Origin: Rhodococcus koreensis | Lineage (GTDB): Bacteria; Actinomycetota; Actinomycetes; Mycobacteriales; Mycobacteriaceae | DNA length: 64,000 nucleotides | Assembly: GCF_900105905.1 (NCBI RefSeq) | Contig: NZ_FNSV01000005.1 | Coordinates: forward strand, 3,658,001 to 3,722,000 | Reading direction: 5' to 3' | Part shown: positions 1 through 9,800 of the stretch, piece by piece | Layout: each line of letters begins with the position of its first letter | Numbering within the stretch: the first letter of the stretch is position 1 | The notes under the pieces: model-generated | Told to the model about the DNA's origin: nothing | What the model saw: only the letters and a program-made list of their open reading frames with translations | Databases searched by the model: none | Made by a program: the position numbers and the translations under genes

Positions 1-35
1 AAGGTGGCCCTCTGTGTGCGGAGGCAATTCCGCGG

Positions 36-110
36 TGGAGCCTCCTGTCAGGATTGAACTGACGACCGCTCGCTTACAAGGCGAGTGCTCTACCACTGAG
101 CTAAGGAGGC
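36..110 (-). tRNA. tRNA-Thr (anticodon TGT)
   Basis: The reverse complement folds as a complete cloverleaf. The acceptor arm pairs GCCTCCT (110-104) with AGGAGGC (46-40). The anticodon stem CTCGC/GCGAG encloses the loop CTTGTAA, giving anticodon TGT, which reads the threonine codon ACA. The T arm carries GTTCAATCC, and a 3' CCA is encoded at 38-36. The D arm contains AGCTCAGTGGTAGAGC, as usual. No intron or disruption is visible. Confidence 0.95.
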
Positions 111-182
111 GGACACGCGCGCCCATCATATCCATTGCAGGAACGTCGGCTACTTCCGCCCACATTGGATAGCGTTGGAGCC

Positions 183-563
183 ATGAGTACCTCGGAGATC
201 GCCACCGTCCTCGCTTGGCACGACGCCCTCAACTCCGGCGACATCGACACTCTGCTGTCGCTGTCGAGCGACGACATCGAGATGGGTGGACCGAAAGGCG
301 CCACTCAGGGCCTGGCGGCGCTGCGGGAATGGGCGTCCACCGCGGGCATCACGCTGAATCCGCAGCGAATGTATTACTACGACGGAGTGCTGGTGGTCGA
401 ACAGCAGGCCACGTGGGCCACGGACCCGGAAGAGACGCGTATCCTGGCCTCTGCATTCCGTGTCGTCCACGATCAGGTCATCTCCACGTTCCGCCACGAG
501 ACACTCGAGTCTGCACTCTCCGCTACCGATTTGACCGAGAAAGACCTTGTCTCCGACACGTAG
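183..563 (+). CDS. SnoaL-like / NTF2-fold protein
   Basis: A 126-residue protein starting MSTSEIATVLAWHDALNSGD. The opening helix with W-H-D-A-L-N-S-G-D, followed by a short acidic segment and several beta strands, matches the SnoaL-like NTF2 cone fold used by ketosteroid-isomerase relatives and polyketide cyclases. The ATG at 183 is preferred to an upstream TTG because the fold begins there. It ends one base before the exporter gene's first ATG, so the two may be co-transcribed. No catalytic residues identify a substrate. The family assignment is moderately firm; the function is unknown. Confidence 0.6.
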   Translation: MSTSEIATVLAWHDALNSGDIDTLLSLSSDDIEMGGPKGATQGLAALREWASTAGITLNPQRMYYYDGVLVVEQQATWATDPEETRILASAFRVVHDQVISTFRHETLESALSATDLTEKDLVSDT

Positions 564-564
564 T

Positions 565-2004
565 ATGTCCAAGCTCACAGAATCCCTCCAACGTCTCACA
601 GGCGACCGTCGCGCAACGGTCGATGCGGTCACCGCTGCACCCACCCCGCTGCAGCCGATCGACCTCACCGACGATGCGGTCGTCGCCGAAGTACTCGACC
701 TCGCCGTGCGAGTCGGTGAAGTCCTCCTCGCGTCCGGCACCGGTGCGATGGACACCGCCGAACAGGTGCAGTTCATCGCCGCCACGTACGGCCTCGCCCA
801 GTGCGATGTGGATGTCACGTACAACTCCATCGTGCTGTCGGCGTACCGCGGGCCCACCCTCCCGCCGGCGAGCACCATGCGGATCGTGCACTACCGCTCG
901 ATGGACTTCACCCGGCTCGCGGCGGTCGACCGGCTCACCCGGCGCATCCGCCGGGAAGCGGTCACCCCCGGCGAGGCGCACGAGGCCCTGACCGCGGTCA
1001 CCACGGCGCCGCACCCGTACAACCGCTGGATCGCGACGCTCGCCTGGGCGTCGATGGCCGCGTCGGTGTCCGTGTTGATGGGTGGTGGTGTGCTGGTCGC
1101 GTCCGTCGCCTTCCTGACGACGATGGTGATCTACCGGGTCAACCGCGTCCTCAACCGCATCGGTCTGCCGTTCTTCTTCCAGCAGGTGGCGGGCGGCCTG
1201 GTGGCCGCGACCCCGGCGGCGACGCTCTACACGTTCCAGGATCAGCTGGGTGTCGAGATCAGACCGTCGCAGATCATTTCGGCCGGTGTGGTGGTGCTGT
1301 TGTCCGGGCTGTCACTGGTCGGTTCCGTGCAGGACGCCATCACGGGAGCACCGATCACGGCGGCGGCGCGATTCTTCGAAGTGGTCATGATGACCGGCGG
1401 CATCATCGCCGGTGTGGCCATCTCGTTGCGTCTGACCGGCGTGCTGGGTTCGACCCTGCCCCCGGTCAACGTCGAGATCACCGAACTCGTGCAACTCCCC
1501 GTGCTGGTGATGTCGGGCGCTTTCGCGTCGATGTTCTATGCACTGGCCTGTTACGCCGAGCAGCGGGCCCTGACGGCCGCGTGGTTCGGCGGCGCGGCAG
1601 GCGCGCTCGTGTACATGGTGGCGCACCAGTTCGGCATCGGCCCGATCATCGGTTCGGCACTCGCCGCCACCGTGGTCGGCTTCGCCGGTGGTCTGATGGC
1701 CCGCCGCGCGCTCACGCCGCCATTGGTCGTCGTGGTGGCGGGTATCACGCCGCTGCTGCCGGGTCTGTCCCTGTACCGGGGTCTGTACGCCCTGCTCAAC
1801 AACGAGGTGGTGATCGGACTGGGCTCGCTGCTGGCGGCGTTCGGTATCGGTTGCGCGCTCGCGGCCGGCGTCACACTCGGCGAATGGATCGCCCGGACCC
1901 TGCGGAGGCCGCGCATCCTGCGCCGCACAGACGACATCCGCCGCCCCGTCTTCAAGACGAGGCGGCGGAAGCCGGTCGAAACACACACACAGAAGGCGGC
2001 CTGA
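565..2004 (+). CDS. thrE: ThrE-family threonine/serine exporter
   Basis: A 479-residue membrane protein. The first ~230 residues form the soluble DUF1212 part of the family: V-G-E-V-L-L-A-S-G-T-G-A-M-D-T-A-E, then Y-N-S-I-V-L-S-A-Y. Roughly ten hydrophobic segments follow, starting near W-I-A-T-L-A-W-A-S-M. This two-part layout is that of Corynebacterium glutamicum ThrE, which exports L-threonine and L-serine using the proton gradient. The C-terminal ~35 residues are Arg/Lys-rich and cytosolic. Start ATG 565 lies just after the preceding stop. The family is well supported; the substrate is inherited from the family. Confidence 0.85.
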   Translation: MSKLTESLQRLTGDRRATVDAVTAAPTPLQPIDLTDDAVVAEVLDLAVRVGEVLLASGTGAMDTAEQVQFIAATYGLAQCDVDVTYNSIVLSAYRGPTLPPASTMRIVHYRSMDFTRLAAVDRLTRRIRREAVTPGEAHEALTAVTTAPHPYNRWIATLAWASMAASVSVLMGGGVLVASVAFLTTMVIYRVNRVLNRIGLPFFFQQVAGGLVAATPAATLYTFQDQLGVEIRPSQIISAGVVVLLSGLSLVGSVQDAITGAPITAAARFFEVVMMTGGIIAGVAISLRLTGVLGSTLPPVNVEITELVQLPVLVMSGAFASMFYALACYAEQRALTAAWFGGAAGALVYMVAHQFGIGPIIGSALAATVVGFAGGLMARRALTPPLVVVVAGITPLLPGLSLYRGLYALLNNEVVIGLGSLLAAFGIGCALAAGVTLGEWIARTLRRPRILRRTDDIRRPVFKTRRRKPVETHTQKAA

Positions 2005-2017
2005 GGCAGTTTCAGGT

Positions 2018-2035
2018 GACGGCCTCTCGGCCGTC
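2018..2035. terminator. Short GC hairpin between convergent genes
   Basis: A 7-bp perfect stem, GACGGCC/GGCCGTC, with a TCTC loop lies 14 bases after the thrE stop and before the convergent mbtH stop at 2114. There is no T tract. A bidirectional transcription stop is plausible from position only. Confidence 0.4.
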
Positions 2036-2113
2036 GGCCGGGCGCGACCGCCGGAATCTCACCGGACGGTCGTCCCGGCCCACAACGTCGCCGAAACGCG
2101 GGCGACGAGGAGG

Positions 2114-2365
2114 TCAGCTCTTGTCGACGCTGTGCCGTCCGCCCGACTTCTCGTCGGCCTCCATGGCCTCACGCAGGCTCTTCGGCCGCATGTCGGTCCA
2201 GTTCTTCTCCACGTACTCGAGGCAGGCTGCCCGGCTTTCCTCGCCGAAAACCACGCGCCAGCCTGCCGGCACCTCAGAGAACGTGGGCCACAGTGAGTGC
2301 TGGTCCTCGTCGTTCACCAGCACGTAGAAGCGGCCTTCTTCGTCATCGAATGGATTGGTGCTCAT
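2114..2365 (-). CDS. mbtH: MbtH-like NRPS accessory protein
   Basis: An 83-residue protein with the full MbtH signature: N-P-F-D-D-E near the start, F-Y-V-L-V-N-D-E-D-Q-H-S-L-W-P, P-A-G-W, and K-N-W-T-D-M-R-P. MbtH proteins bind NRPS adenylation domains and are needed for their solubility and activity. The start ATG overlaps the stop of the upstream ornithine monooxygenase by four bases (ATGA), indicating translational coupling. It is the last gene of the minus-strand siderophore block that starts with the giant NRPS, its presumed partner. The short linker in the family name does not define an operon-specific substrate. Identification is firm. Confidence 0.95.
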   Translation of the reverse strand: MSTNPFDDEEGRFYVLVNDEDQHSLWPTFSEVPAGWRVVFGEESRAACLEYVEKNWTDMRPKSLREAMEADEKSGGRHSVDKS

Positions 2366-3708
2366 CTCGCCTCGCTTGTCGCATACGTGTCCTGTGCGTT
2401 CACACTAGCAAGCGTGCCGTTGCGGCCACGCCTTGTTACGACAGATGTAACGATCTCTCCCGCCCGCACGGCAACGTTCGACAGGAGCGACGACGTGATT
2501 CCGTGCGTTTTCTCCGTGCCGCCCTGCAGATAGATTCCCGCTGTGACGTCCGGCGAAACCGCCAATCGGTAATCTCGGCCGACTTCCCGCGGCGGGTGGG
2601 TTTTCGGCGCCAGTTCGCCGAGCAGCGGCTCGAGCGGAGCCGGGGTGAAACCGGTGGCCAGAATCAGTGCGTCGCAAGCAAGAGTGTCGGTGAGGCCGTC
2701 CACACCGCTGCGCACCGCCACCTCGATTCCGTCCGAAGTCTCGTCGACGGCAATGATCTCCGACGCGCGGCGCATGAACAGCCGGCGGCGCCCGCGCACG
2801 CGTTCCTGGTACTCGGTCGCGTACAGCTCGTTGATGAGCTCGATGTCGACCACCGAATAGTTAGTACTCCTATGGACATCCAGCAATCGCAGACGCTCCC
2901 CCTCCGGGGCGCCGTGCAGGTCGTCCACGGCCTCCGGATCGAAGATGCGGTTGGCGTACGGACTGTCGTCGGCCGGGCTGTAGCCGTAACGCGAGAAGAC
3001 GCTGTGGACTTCGGCTTCGGGGTAGTTTCCGTGCAGGTACTGGACGATCTCGGCGGCGCTCTGACCCGCTCCGAGGACGACGAACCGCTGGTGAACCGGG
3101 GCCGGCATCTCGCCGAGCCGGAACAGGAATTGATGGTTGTGGAAGCACCGCGCAGAGGGGTTGGCCCACTCGGGGATTCGTTCCCGCAGACCCGCACCGA
3201 CCACGACGTTGCGTGCGATCACCGTGGAGCCGTCGGCGGCACGGACCTCGAAACGGTCGATCACCCCGTCGTCGCCGCGGATTCCGCGTACCGTCTCCAC
3301 CGCGGTGCCGTACCGCACGTCGGCGTCCACTCGGCGTGCCGCCCACTGCAGGTAGTCGTGGAACTCGTGACGAGTCGGGAAGAACGTCTGGTGATTGACG
3401 AAGTCGACGAGGCGACCCTGATCGAAGAGGTAATTGAAGAAGGTGAATGCGCTGCGCGGATTCCGGAACGTCACCAGATCCTTGGGAAACGCGATCTGCA
3501 TGGTGGCGCCGTCGAGCAGCATTCCGGGATGCCACCCGAATCGATCCTGCTTCTCGAAGAATTGCGCGCTGATCCGCTCGCGCGGGGGGCACTCCGCGTT
3601 GTGTTCCTCGATGGCAATGGCCAGTGCGAGGTTGGCGGGACCGAATCCGACACCCACGACATCTCGCACCGGGAGATCTGTACCGACCGTTTCCGGCGAT
3701 TCACTCAT
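2362..3708 (-). CDS. L-ornithine N5-monooxygenase (SidA/PvdA family)
   Basis: A 448-residue flavin N-hydroxylase that converts L-ornithine to N5-hydroxyornithine with FAD, NADPH and O2, the first step of hydroxamate siderophore synthesis. Visible motifs are the FAD site V-G-F-G-P-A-N-L-A-L near the N terminus, F-G-W-H-P-G-M-L, F-P-K-D-L, the NADPH site V-L-G-A-G-Q-S-A-A-E-I, and the terminal L-A-T-G-F motif. The ATG at 3708 is chosen because a longer GTG start at 3801 would run through an IdeR-like box at 3775-3791 and lies ahead of the conserved region. It lies 162 bases after the NRPS and overlaps mbtH. Called Rmo-like in rhodococcal work. Lysine as substrate is the alternative, but the hydroxyornithine NRPS codes argue against it. 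Confidence 0.93.
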   Translation of the reverse strand: MSESPETVGTDLPVRDVVGVGFGPANLALAIAIEEHNAECPPRERISAQFFEKQDRFGWHPGMLLDGATMQIAFPKDLVTFRNPRSAFTFFNYLFDQGRLVDFVNHQTFFPTRHEFHDYLQWAARRVDADVRYGTAVETVRGIRGDDGVIDRFEVRAADGSTVIARNVVVGAGLRERIPEWANPSARCFHNHQFLFRLGEMPAPVHQRFVVLGAGQSAAEIVQYLHGNYPEAEVHSVFSRYGYSPADDSPYANRIFDPEAVDDLHGAPEGERLRLLDVHRSTNYSVVDIELINELYATEYQERVRGRRRLFMRRASEIIAVDETSDGIEVAVRSGVDGLTDTLACDALILATGFTPAPLEPLLGELAPKTHPPREVGRDYRLAVSPDVTAGIYLQGGTEKTHGITSSLLSNVAVRAGEIVTSVVTRRGRNGTLASVNAQDTYATSEAR

Positions 3709-3774
3709 AGCTCGTTGTCCGTCCTCGACGCCGCGCCGCACCCGACCCAGCCGCCGTCTGTCTTCCGGCAAGAT

Positions 3775-3791
3775 AGTGAAGCCTATCCTTA
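3775..3791 (-). promoter_or_regulatory. IdeR-like iron box upstream of ornithine monooxygenase
   Basis: On the minus strand the sequence TAAGGATAGGCTTCACT matches about 12 of 17 aligned positions of the IdeR/DtxR consensus TTAGGTTAGGCTAACCT. It lies about 65 bases before the monooxygenase ATG, inside the 162-base gap after the NRPS, so the monooxygenase and mbtH may have their own iron-repressed promoter. The core AGGATAGGCT is good and the right half is weak. Confidence 0.55.
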
Positions 3792-3870
3792 TTTCGAGCA
3801 CAGTACCAAGTACTTCCGGCCCCCGAGGCGGCGAAGTCCGCCCCAGAACTGCGACCTAGATCACTCTTGA

Positions 3871-6800
3871 TCATCGGACGCCTTCCACCCATGCGGTGAC
3901 CAGCGCCGACAACTCCGACGCCCAGCCACGGACCTCCTCGGCATCCAGCACATCCGAGGAGAAAGAGAAATATGCGTGGACGGGTCCGCCGCCGATCGGC
4001 TCGTAGAAGCTCAGCGTCAGATCCGAATCCGGCACACCCACCGGCACCGGCATGAAGCCGCCCAGCGCGTCGAGGTGACCGAGCCTGGCCTGCTCGTGAT
4101 GAACGATCATGACCTGCGGACGAAGCACCGGCGTGTCGCCGAGCGCCTCCACCACGTCGGCGAATGCCACGTCCTGGTTGTCCAGCGCGTCGAGATTTCC
4201 AGCGCGGATACGCTGCAGCAACTCCACGGGATCGGGATCACCACTCGTATCCGTTCGCAGCAGAACGATATTGAAGAAGCAGCCGACGAGCGCGTCCAGC
4301 GTCTCCTCGGTGCGTCCCGCGACGAGCGACCCCAGCGGGATGTCCGTGCCGGCGCCGTGCCGGGTCAGCACGGTCGCGAGCGCCGCCTGCAACACCATGA
4401 ACAGGCTGGTGCCCGTGTCGCTCGCGAACTTCGCGACCGCGCTGTGCAGTTCCGCGTCGATCTCGACGGGCACGATCTCCGCCGTCCGCGGTCCGCGAAT
4501 GCCCGGGGCGGGAAGTTCGAGCCGGGACGGCATCCCGTCCAGCGTCTCGCGCCAGTACGCGAGCTGACGGGACCGGCGGCTGTCCGGGTCCCCGGGATCG
4601 CCGGCGAGTGCCTGCGACCACACCACGTAGTCGGCGTATCCGACGGGCAGCGGGTCCCATTCGGGTTCGCCGCCGTGTGAGCGGGCGGCGTATGCGCCCA
4701 TCAGGTCACCGAGCAACGGCACCACGGACCATTCATCGACGGCGATGTAGTGCATCGCGAGGAGCAGCGCCTGGGTGCCGTCCGCACCGGTCACCAGATG
4801 CACCCGCAGCGGTGCGTGCTCGGTGAGGTCGAGGGGTGCCTGCGCCAACTCGAAGACCGTGCGGTGCACGTCCCCGTCCTCGACGTCGACGAGTTCGAGG
4901 GCGGGCCGCACCGCCTCCTGGGCGAACACGGTGTCCCCGACCTCGACGTACACGGTGCGCAGCGGTTCGTGCCGCGTCGTGACGTCGTCGAGAGCCTGCG
5001 CCAGGATCTCGGGGTCGACGGTGTCGCGAAGCTGCAGCGACAGTGCGTGACTGGCGCGGGCGTCGGCGCCCGCCGCCCGGAACTGCTTCCAGAACCTGCG
5101 TTGCGGCCCGGACAGCGGAAGCGTCTCGGGCCGGGGGTCCGACGCCGTCAGCACCGGCCTGCCGGTGGACGCGGCCGCCGCGACGATCGCGGAGAGTTCG
5201 GCCACCGTGGAACTGTCGAACACGTCCCGGATGCCGATGTCGACGGCGAACCGCCCACGGATCCGGCCCACCAGCCGCATCGACGCCATGGAGTTACCAC
5301 CGAGGTCGAAGAAGTTGTCGTGGATGCCGACCGACGGCAGGTGCAGGATCTCGGCGAACGCTGCGGCGATCTCCTTCTGCTCCGGCGTCTGCGGAGTGCC
5401 GTCCCCGGTCAGGGCCGACCAGTCCGGCAGCGGCAGCGCCTTGCGGTCGAGTTTCCCGTTGGGGGTCAACGGAAGTTCGCCGTCCAGCACGACCACGAGA
5501 GTCGGCACCATGTAGTCGGGCAAGCGCGCGGCGGCGTGTTCCCGCACTGCTTGCGGATCGATCTGCCCGGCCCCGTGCCCGTCGGCCGGGGTGACGTAGC
5601 CGACGAGGCGGACGATGTCGCCGGACCGATCGGCGACGACCGCCGACTGCTTCACGGCCGGATGGCTTCCGAGGGCCGCGATGATCTCGCCGAGTTCGAT
5701 GCGGAACCCACGGATCTTCACCTGGTCGTCGACGCGTCCGAGGAAGTCGATGTTGCCGTCGGCCCGCCAGCGCGCCCGGTCACCGGTCCGGTACATGCGG
5801 GTGCCCGCGTCGCCGAAGGGGCTGGGCACGAACCGGACCGACGTGAGGTCGGGCCTGCCGAGATATCCGCGCGCCAGTCCGCGGCCGGCGATGTACAACT
5901 CGCCCGCCACCCCCGGCGGCACCGGCTGCAGGCGGTCGTCGAGGACGTACGCCTGTTCGTTGGGGTCCGGGATGCCGATCGGCACAGCGGAGTTCCACCC
6001 GGGCTCCGCCTGCCACAACGTGTTGTTGACGGTGGCCTCGGTGAGACCGTAGGCGGCCAGCAGGTTGAGCCGCTCCGCCCACCGTCCGATCAGTTCCGGC
6101 GGCACGGTCTCCGTGCCCACCAGCACGGTACATCCCTCGGGGACGTCGCATCCGGACGGCAGCGCCGCCAGCAGGGACGGCGGAATGATCGCGTGCGTCA
6201 CGGAATGCGCGGCCATGAAATCGGTGAGTTCCGGTCCGGCGACGCGGGACTCGTCGGGCACGATCACCACACGGGAGCCCGTGCAGAGCGCCATCGACAA
6301 CTCGAAGACCGCCACGTCGAATCCGATCGACGCGAACTGCATCACCACCGAGCCCGGGACGAGTTTCATCCGCTGTTCGGCGGTGGCGACGAGGCTGGAG
6401 ATCCCGTCGTGAGTGAGGATCGCGCCCTTGGGTTTACCGGTGGAGCCCGACGTGTAGATGACGTACGCGGCATGGTTCAGGCCCCGCGGGGGCTGCGGCA
6501 CCGGTCCGTCGAACCCGGCCTCGAGCTCCGTGACGACGGACTCGTCGTCGAGCAGAACGCGAACGAGGCCGTCGGCCTCCGCGATGCGCGGGCTCTCCCC
6601 CACCGTGGTCGCCAGCACCCGCGCCGCGGAGTCGGCGAGCATGTAGGAGATGCGGTCGGACGGGTGGTTCAGGTCGAGCGGCAGGTACGCCGCCCCGAGC
6701 TTCAGCACCCCGAGCACGACCGCCACCATCTGCGAAGACCTCGGGACCGCGAGACCCACAACGTCTTCGGCCGAGACACCGCGGCGATGCAGCAGCGCGG

Positions 6801-9800
6801 CGATCCGGTCGGCGCGGGCACTCAGCTCCGCATACGTCACCTCGCCCGCGGCGTCGACGACGGCCACAGCGTCGGGGGTCGCGGCGACGTGGCGCGCGAA
6901 CGCCTCGTAGAACGTCTCCTCCGCCACCGGCTGTGCGGTGTCGTTGAACCCGTGCACCACCAGTTCACGTTCGTCGCCGAGGAACACGTCGAGGTCGCCG
7001 ACGGCGCGCCCCGAGTCGGACGCGACGGCGCCGAGCACCTCGACCTGCCTGCGCGCGATCTTCTCCGCGGTGGCCTTGTCGAACAGGTCCGAACCGTATT
7101 CGAGGCGCAGTTCGACCCGGTCGTCGTCGAGGTACTCGGTGAAGTTGAACACCAGGTCGAACTTGGCCGTGCGTTCCTCGAACACCACCGGGGTGAGGGC
7201 CGATCCGGCGGCCTGCGCCGAATCGGACGTCCGACTGTGGTAGCCGACCATCACCTGGAACAGCGGGTTCCGGGCCAGCGTCCGCGCCGGATTCACCTTC
7301 TCCACAACGGTTTCGAACGGAACGTCCGAGTGCGAGAAGGCCGCCAGGTCGGTGTCGCGGACCCGGGCCAGCAGCTGGTCGAACGTGGGGTTGCCCGACA
7401 CGTCCGTCCGCAGCACCACGGTGTTGACGAAGAACCCGATCAGGTCGTCGAGGCCCAGTTCGCTGCGGCCGGCGACCGGTGCCCCGATCGGCAGATCGTC
7501 GCCCGCGCCGAGACGGTGCAGCAACGCCGCCGACGCCGCGTGCAGCACCATGAACATGCTGGTCCCCGACGTCCGCGCGAGCGAACGGAGCGCCCGCGTC
7601 GTCGCGGCGTCGAGCGTCGCCTCGATGGCGCCGCCCGCGAAGCTGGGCCGCGCCGGCCGGGTGCGGTCGGCGGGGAGCACCAACTCCTCCGGCGCCCCGT
7701 CGAGGGTCTTCGCCCAGTAGTCGAGTTGACGGCTGACGAGGCTGGACTTCTCCTGCGGGTCACCCAGGACGTCGCGCTGCCACAGCGTGTAATCGGCGTA
7801 CTGGACGGCCAGCGGCGTCCACCCCGGTGCCGAACCCTGCGCGCGAGCGGCGTACGCCGTCATCAGGTCCCGCAGGAACGGCCGGTCCGACCACTCATCG
7901 GTTGCGATGTGGTGCAGCACGATCGCCAGCACCTGCTCGTCGCCGACCCGGATGAGGCTCGCGCGCACCGGGATCTCGGTGGCCAGGTCGAACGGCCGGC
8001 CGACGGTCTCGGTGACGAGCCGGACCAGATCGGCCCCGGTGCCGTCCACGACCGCGACGTCGGGGCGGACGTCGTCCAGGATCACCTGCACGGGTTCCCC
8101 GTCGTGCTCCCCGAACACGGTGCGCAGCGACTCGTGCCGCGACACCACGTCGGTCAGCGCCTGCTCGAACACCTCCGGGTCGAGTGCGTCCCGCAGTCGC
8201 AGGACGATCGGGAAGTTGTAGGCGACGGCGGCGCCCGCCCCATCTCGAACCGACGCCCCTTCCATCTGCTGCAGGAGCCAGAGGCGTTGCTGCGCAGCGG
8301 AGAGCGGCAGATGCTCGGGCCGTGGCCTGGCCGCCAGCACCGGACGCGTCGACGCGGTGTCGTCGCCGATCCGGGTGGCGAGTTCGGCCACCGTCGGCGC
8401 CTCGAACAGGTCGCGCATGGTGAGGTCGGTGTCGAGCGCGGCCCGTGCCCGGCTGATCAGCCTGGTGGCGAGCAGCGAGTGACCGCCGAGGTCGAAGAAG
8501 TCGTCGTCGACCCCGGGGGCCGGAACGCCGAGGATCTCGCCGAACAATTCGGACAGCACCCGTTCGGTGTCGGTGCGGGGTTCGGTGCGCGCACCGCCGC
8601 TCCGGCCGAGCACGTCGTCCGCCGACGGCAGCGCCTTGACGTCGAGTTTGCCGTTGACCGTCATCGGCAGCCTGTCGACCTCGATGACCGCGGCGGGCAC
8701 CATGTAGTCCGGCAACGTTGCGCGCAGCGCCTGTGAGTACTTGTTAACGTCCGGCGGTTGATAAGTACTCACGGGGACGGCGTAGCCGACGAGCCGCTTG
8801 AACCCGCCCGGCCCCGAGTCGACGACGACCGCCGCCTGGCGCACGCCGTCCAGCGCTTCGAGCGCCGAGGCGATTTCGCCGAGTTCCACCCGGTGACCGC
8901 GGATCTTCACCTGATCGTCCGTGCGACCCAGGAAGTCGAGGTTCCCGTCGTCACGCCGGCGGACGAGGTCGCCCGTCCGATACATACGTACGGATTGACG
9001 GAACGGGTCGGCGACAAAACGCTCCGCCGTCAACGCGAACCGGTCGAGGTAGCCGCGGGCCAACCCCACCCCGGAGATGTACAGCTCACCGGGAACGCCG
9101 TCCGGAACCGGACGCAACCAGGCGTCCAGCACATAGGCGGACGTGTTCCAGATCGGTGTGCCGACGGTGGGCGTCGCGCTGTCGGCGGTGCCGGCACCCA
9201 GCGTGTTGATAGTGTACTCGGTGGGTCCGTACAGGTTGTACCCGCACGTTCCGTCCGTGTCGCGCAACCGGTTCCACACCGAATCCGACACCGCTTCGCC
9301 GCCGAGAAGCACCAGCGGCGGCCGGTGCCGTCCCCGGCCGTCGTCGAGCAGACCCTCCTCGATCAGGTGCTGCGCGTACGTCGGTGTCACGTTGACGACG
9401 TCGATCTCGTGGGTGTCGCAGTAGGCCACGAGCGCCTCCGCGTCACGCCGCAGGTTCTCGTCGCAGATGTGGACCTCGTGGCCCTCCACCAGCCACAGCA
9501 GTTCCTCCCACGACATGTCGAACGCGAACGACACGGTGTGGGCGATGCGCAGTCGCCTGCCGCCCGCCGCGGCGACGACGGGTTCGAAGATCGCCTCCCG
9601 GTGGTTGAACTGCATGTTGGTCAGGCCGCGGTACGGGGTGACGACGCCCTTCGGCTTGCCGGTGGACCCCGACGTGTAGATGACGTACGCCGGATGGTCC
9701 AGGCGCCCCGGGGTTCCGGGCGCGAACCCGCCGAGTTCGGCCTCCGACAGCGGTGCGGACGCGACCGCGCCGAGGTCGAGGGTGTCGACGGCCAGCGTGT

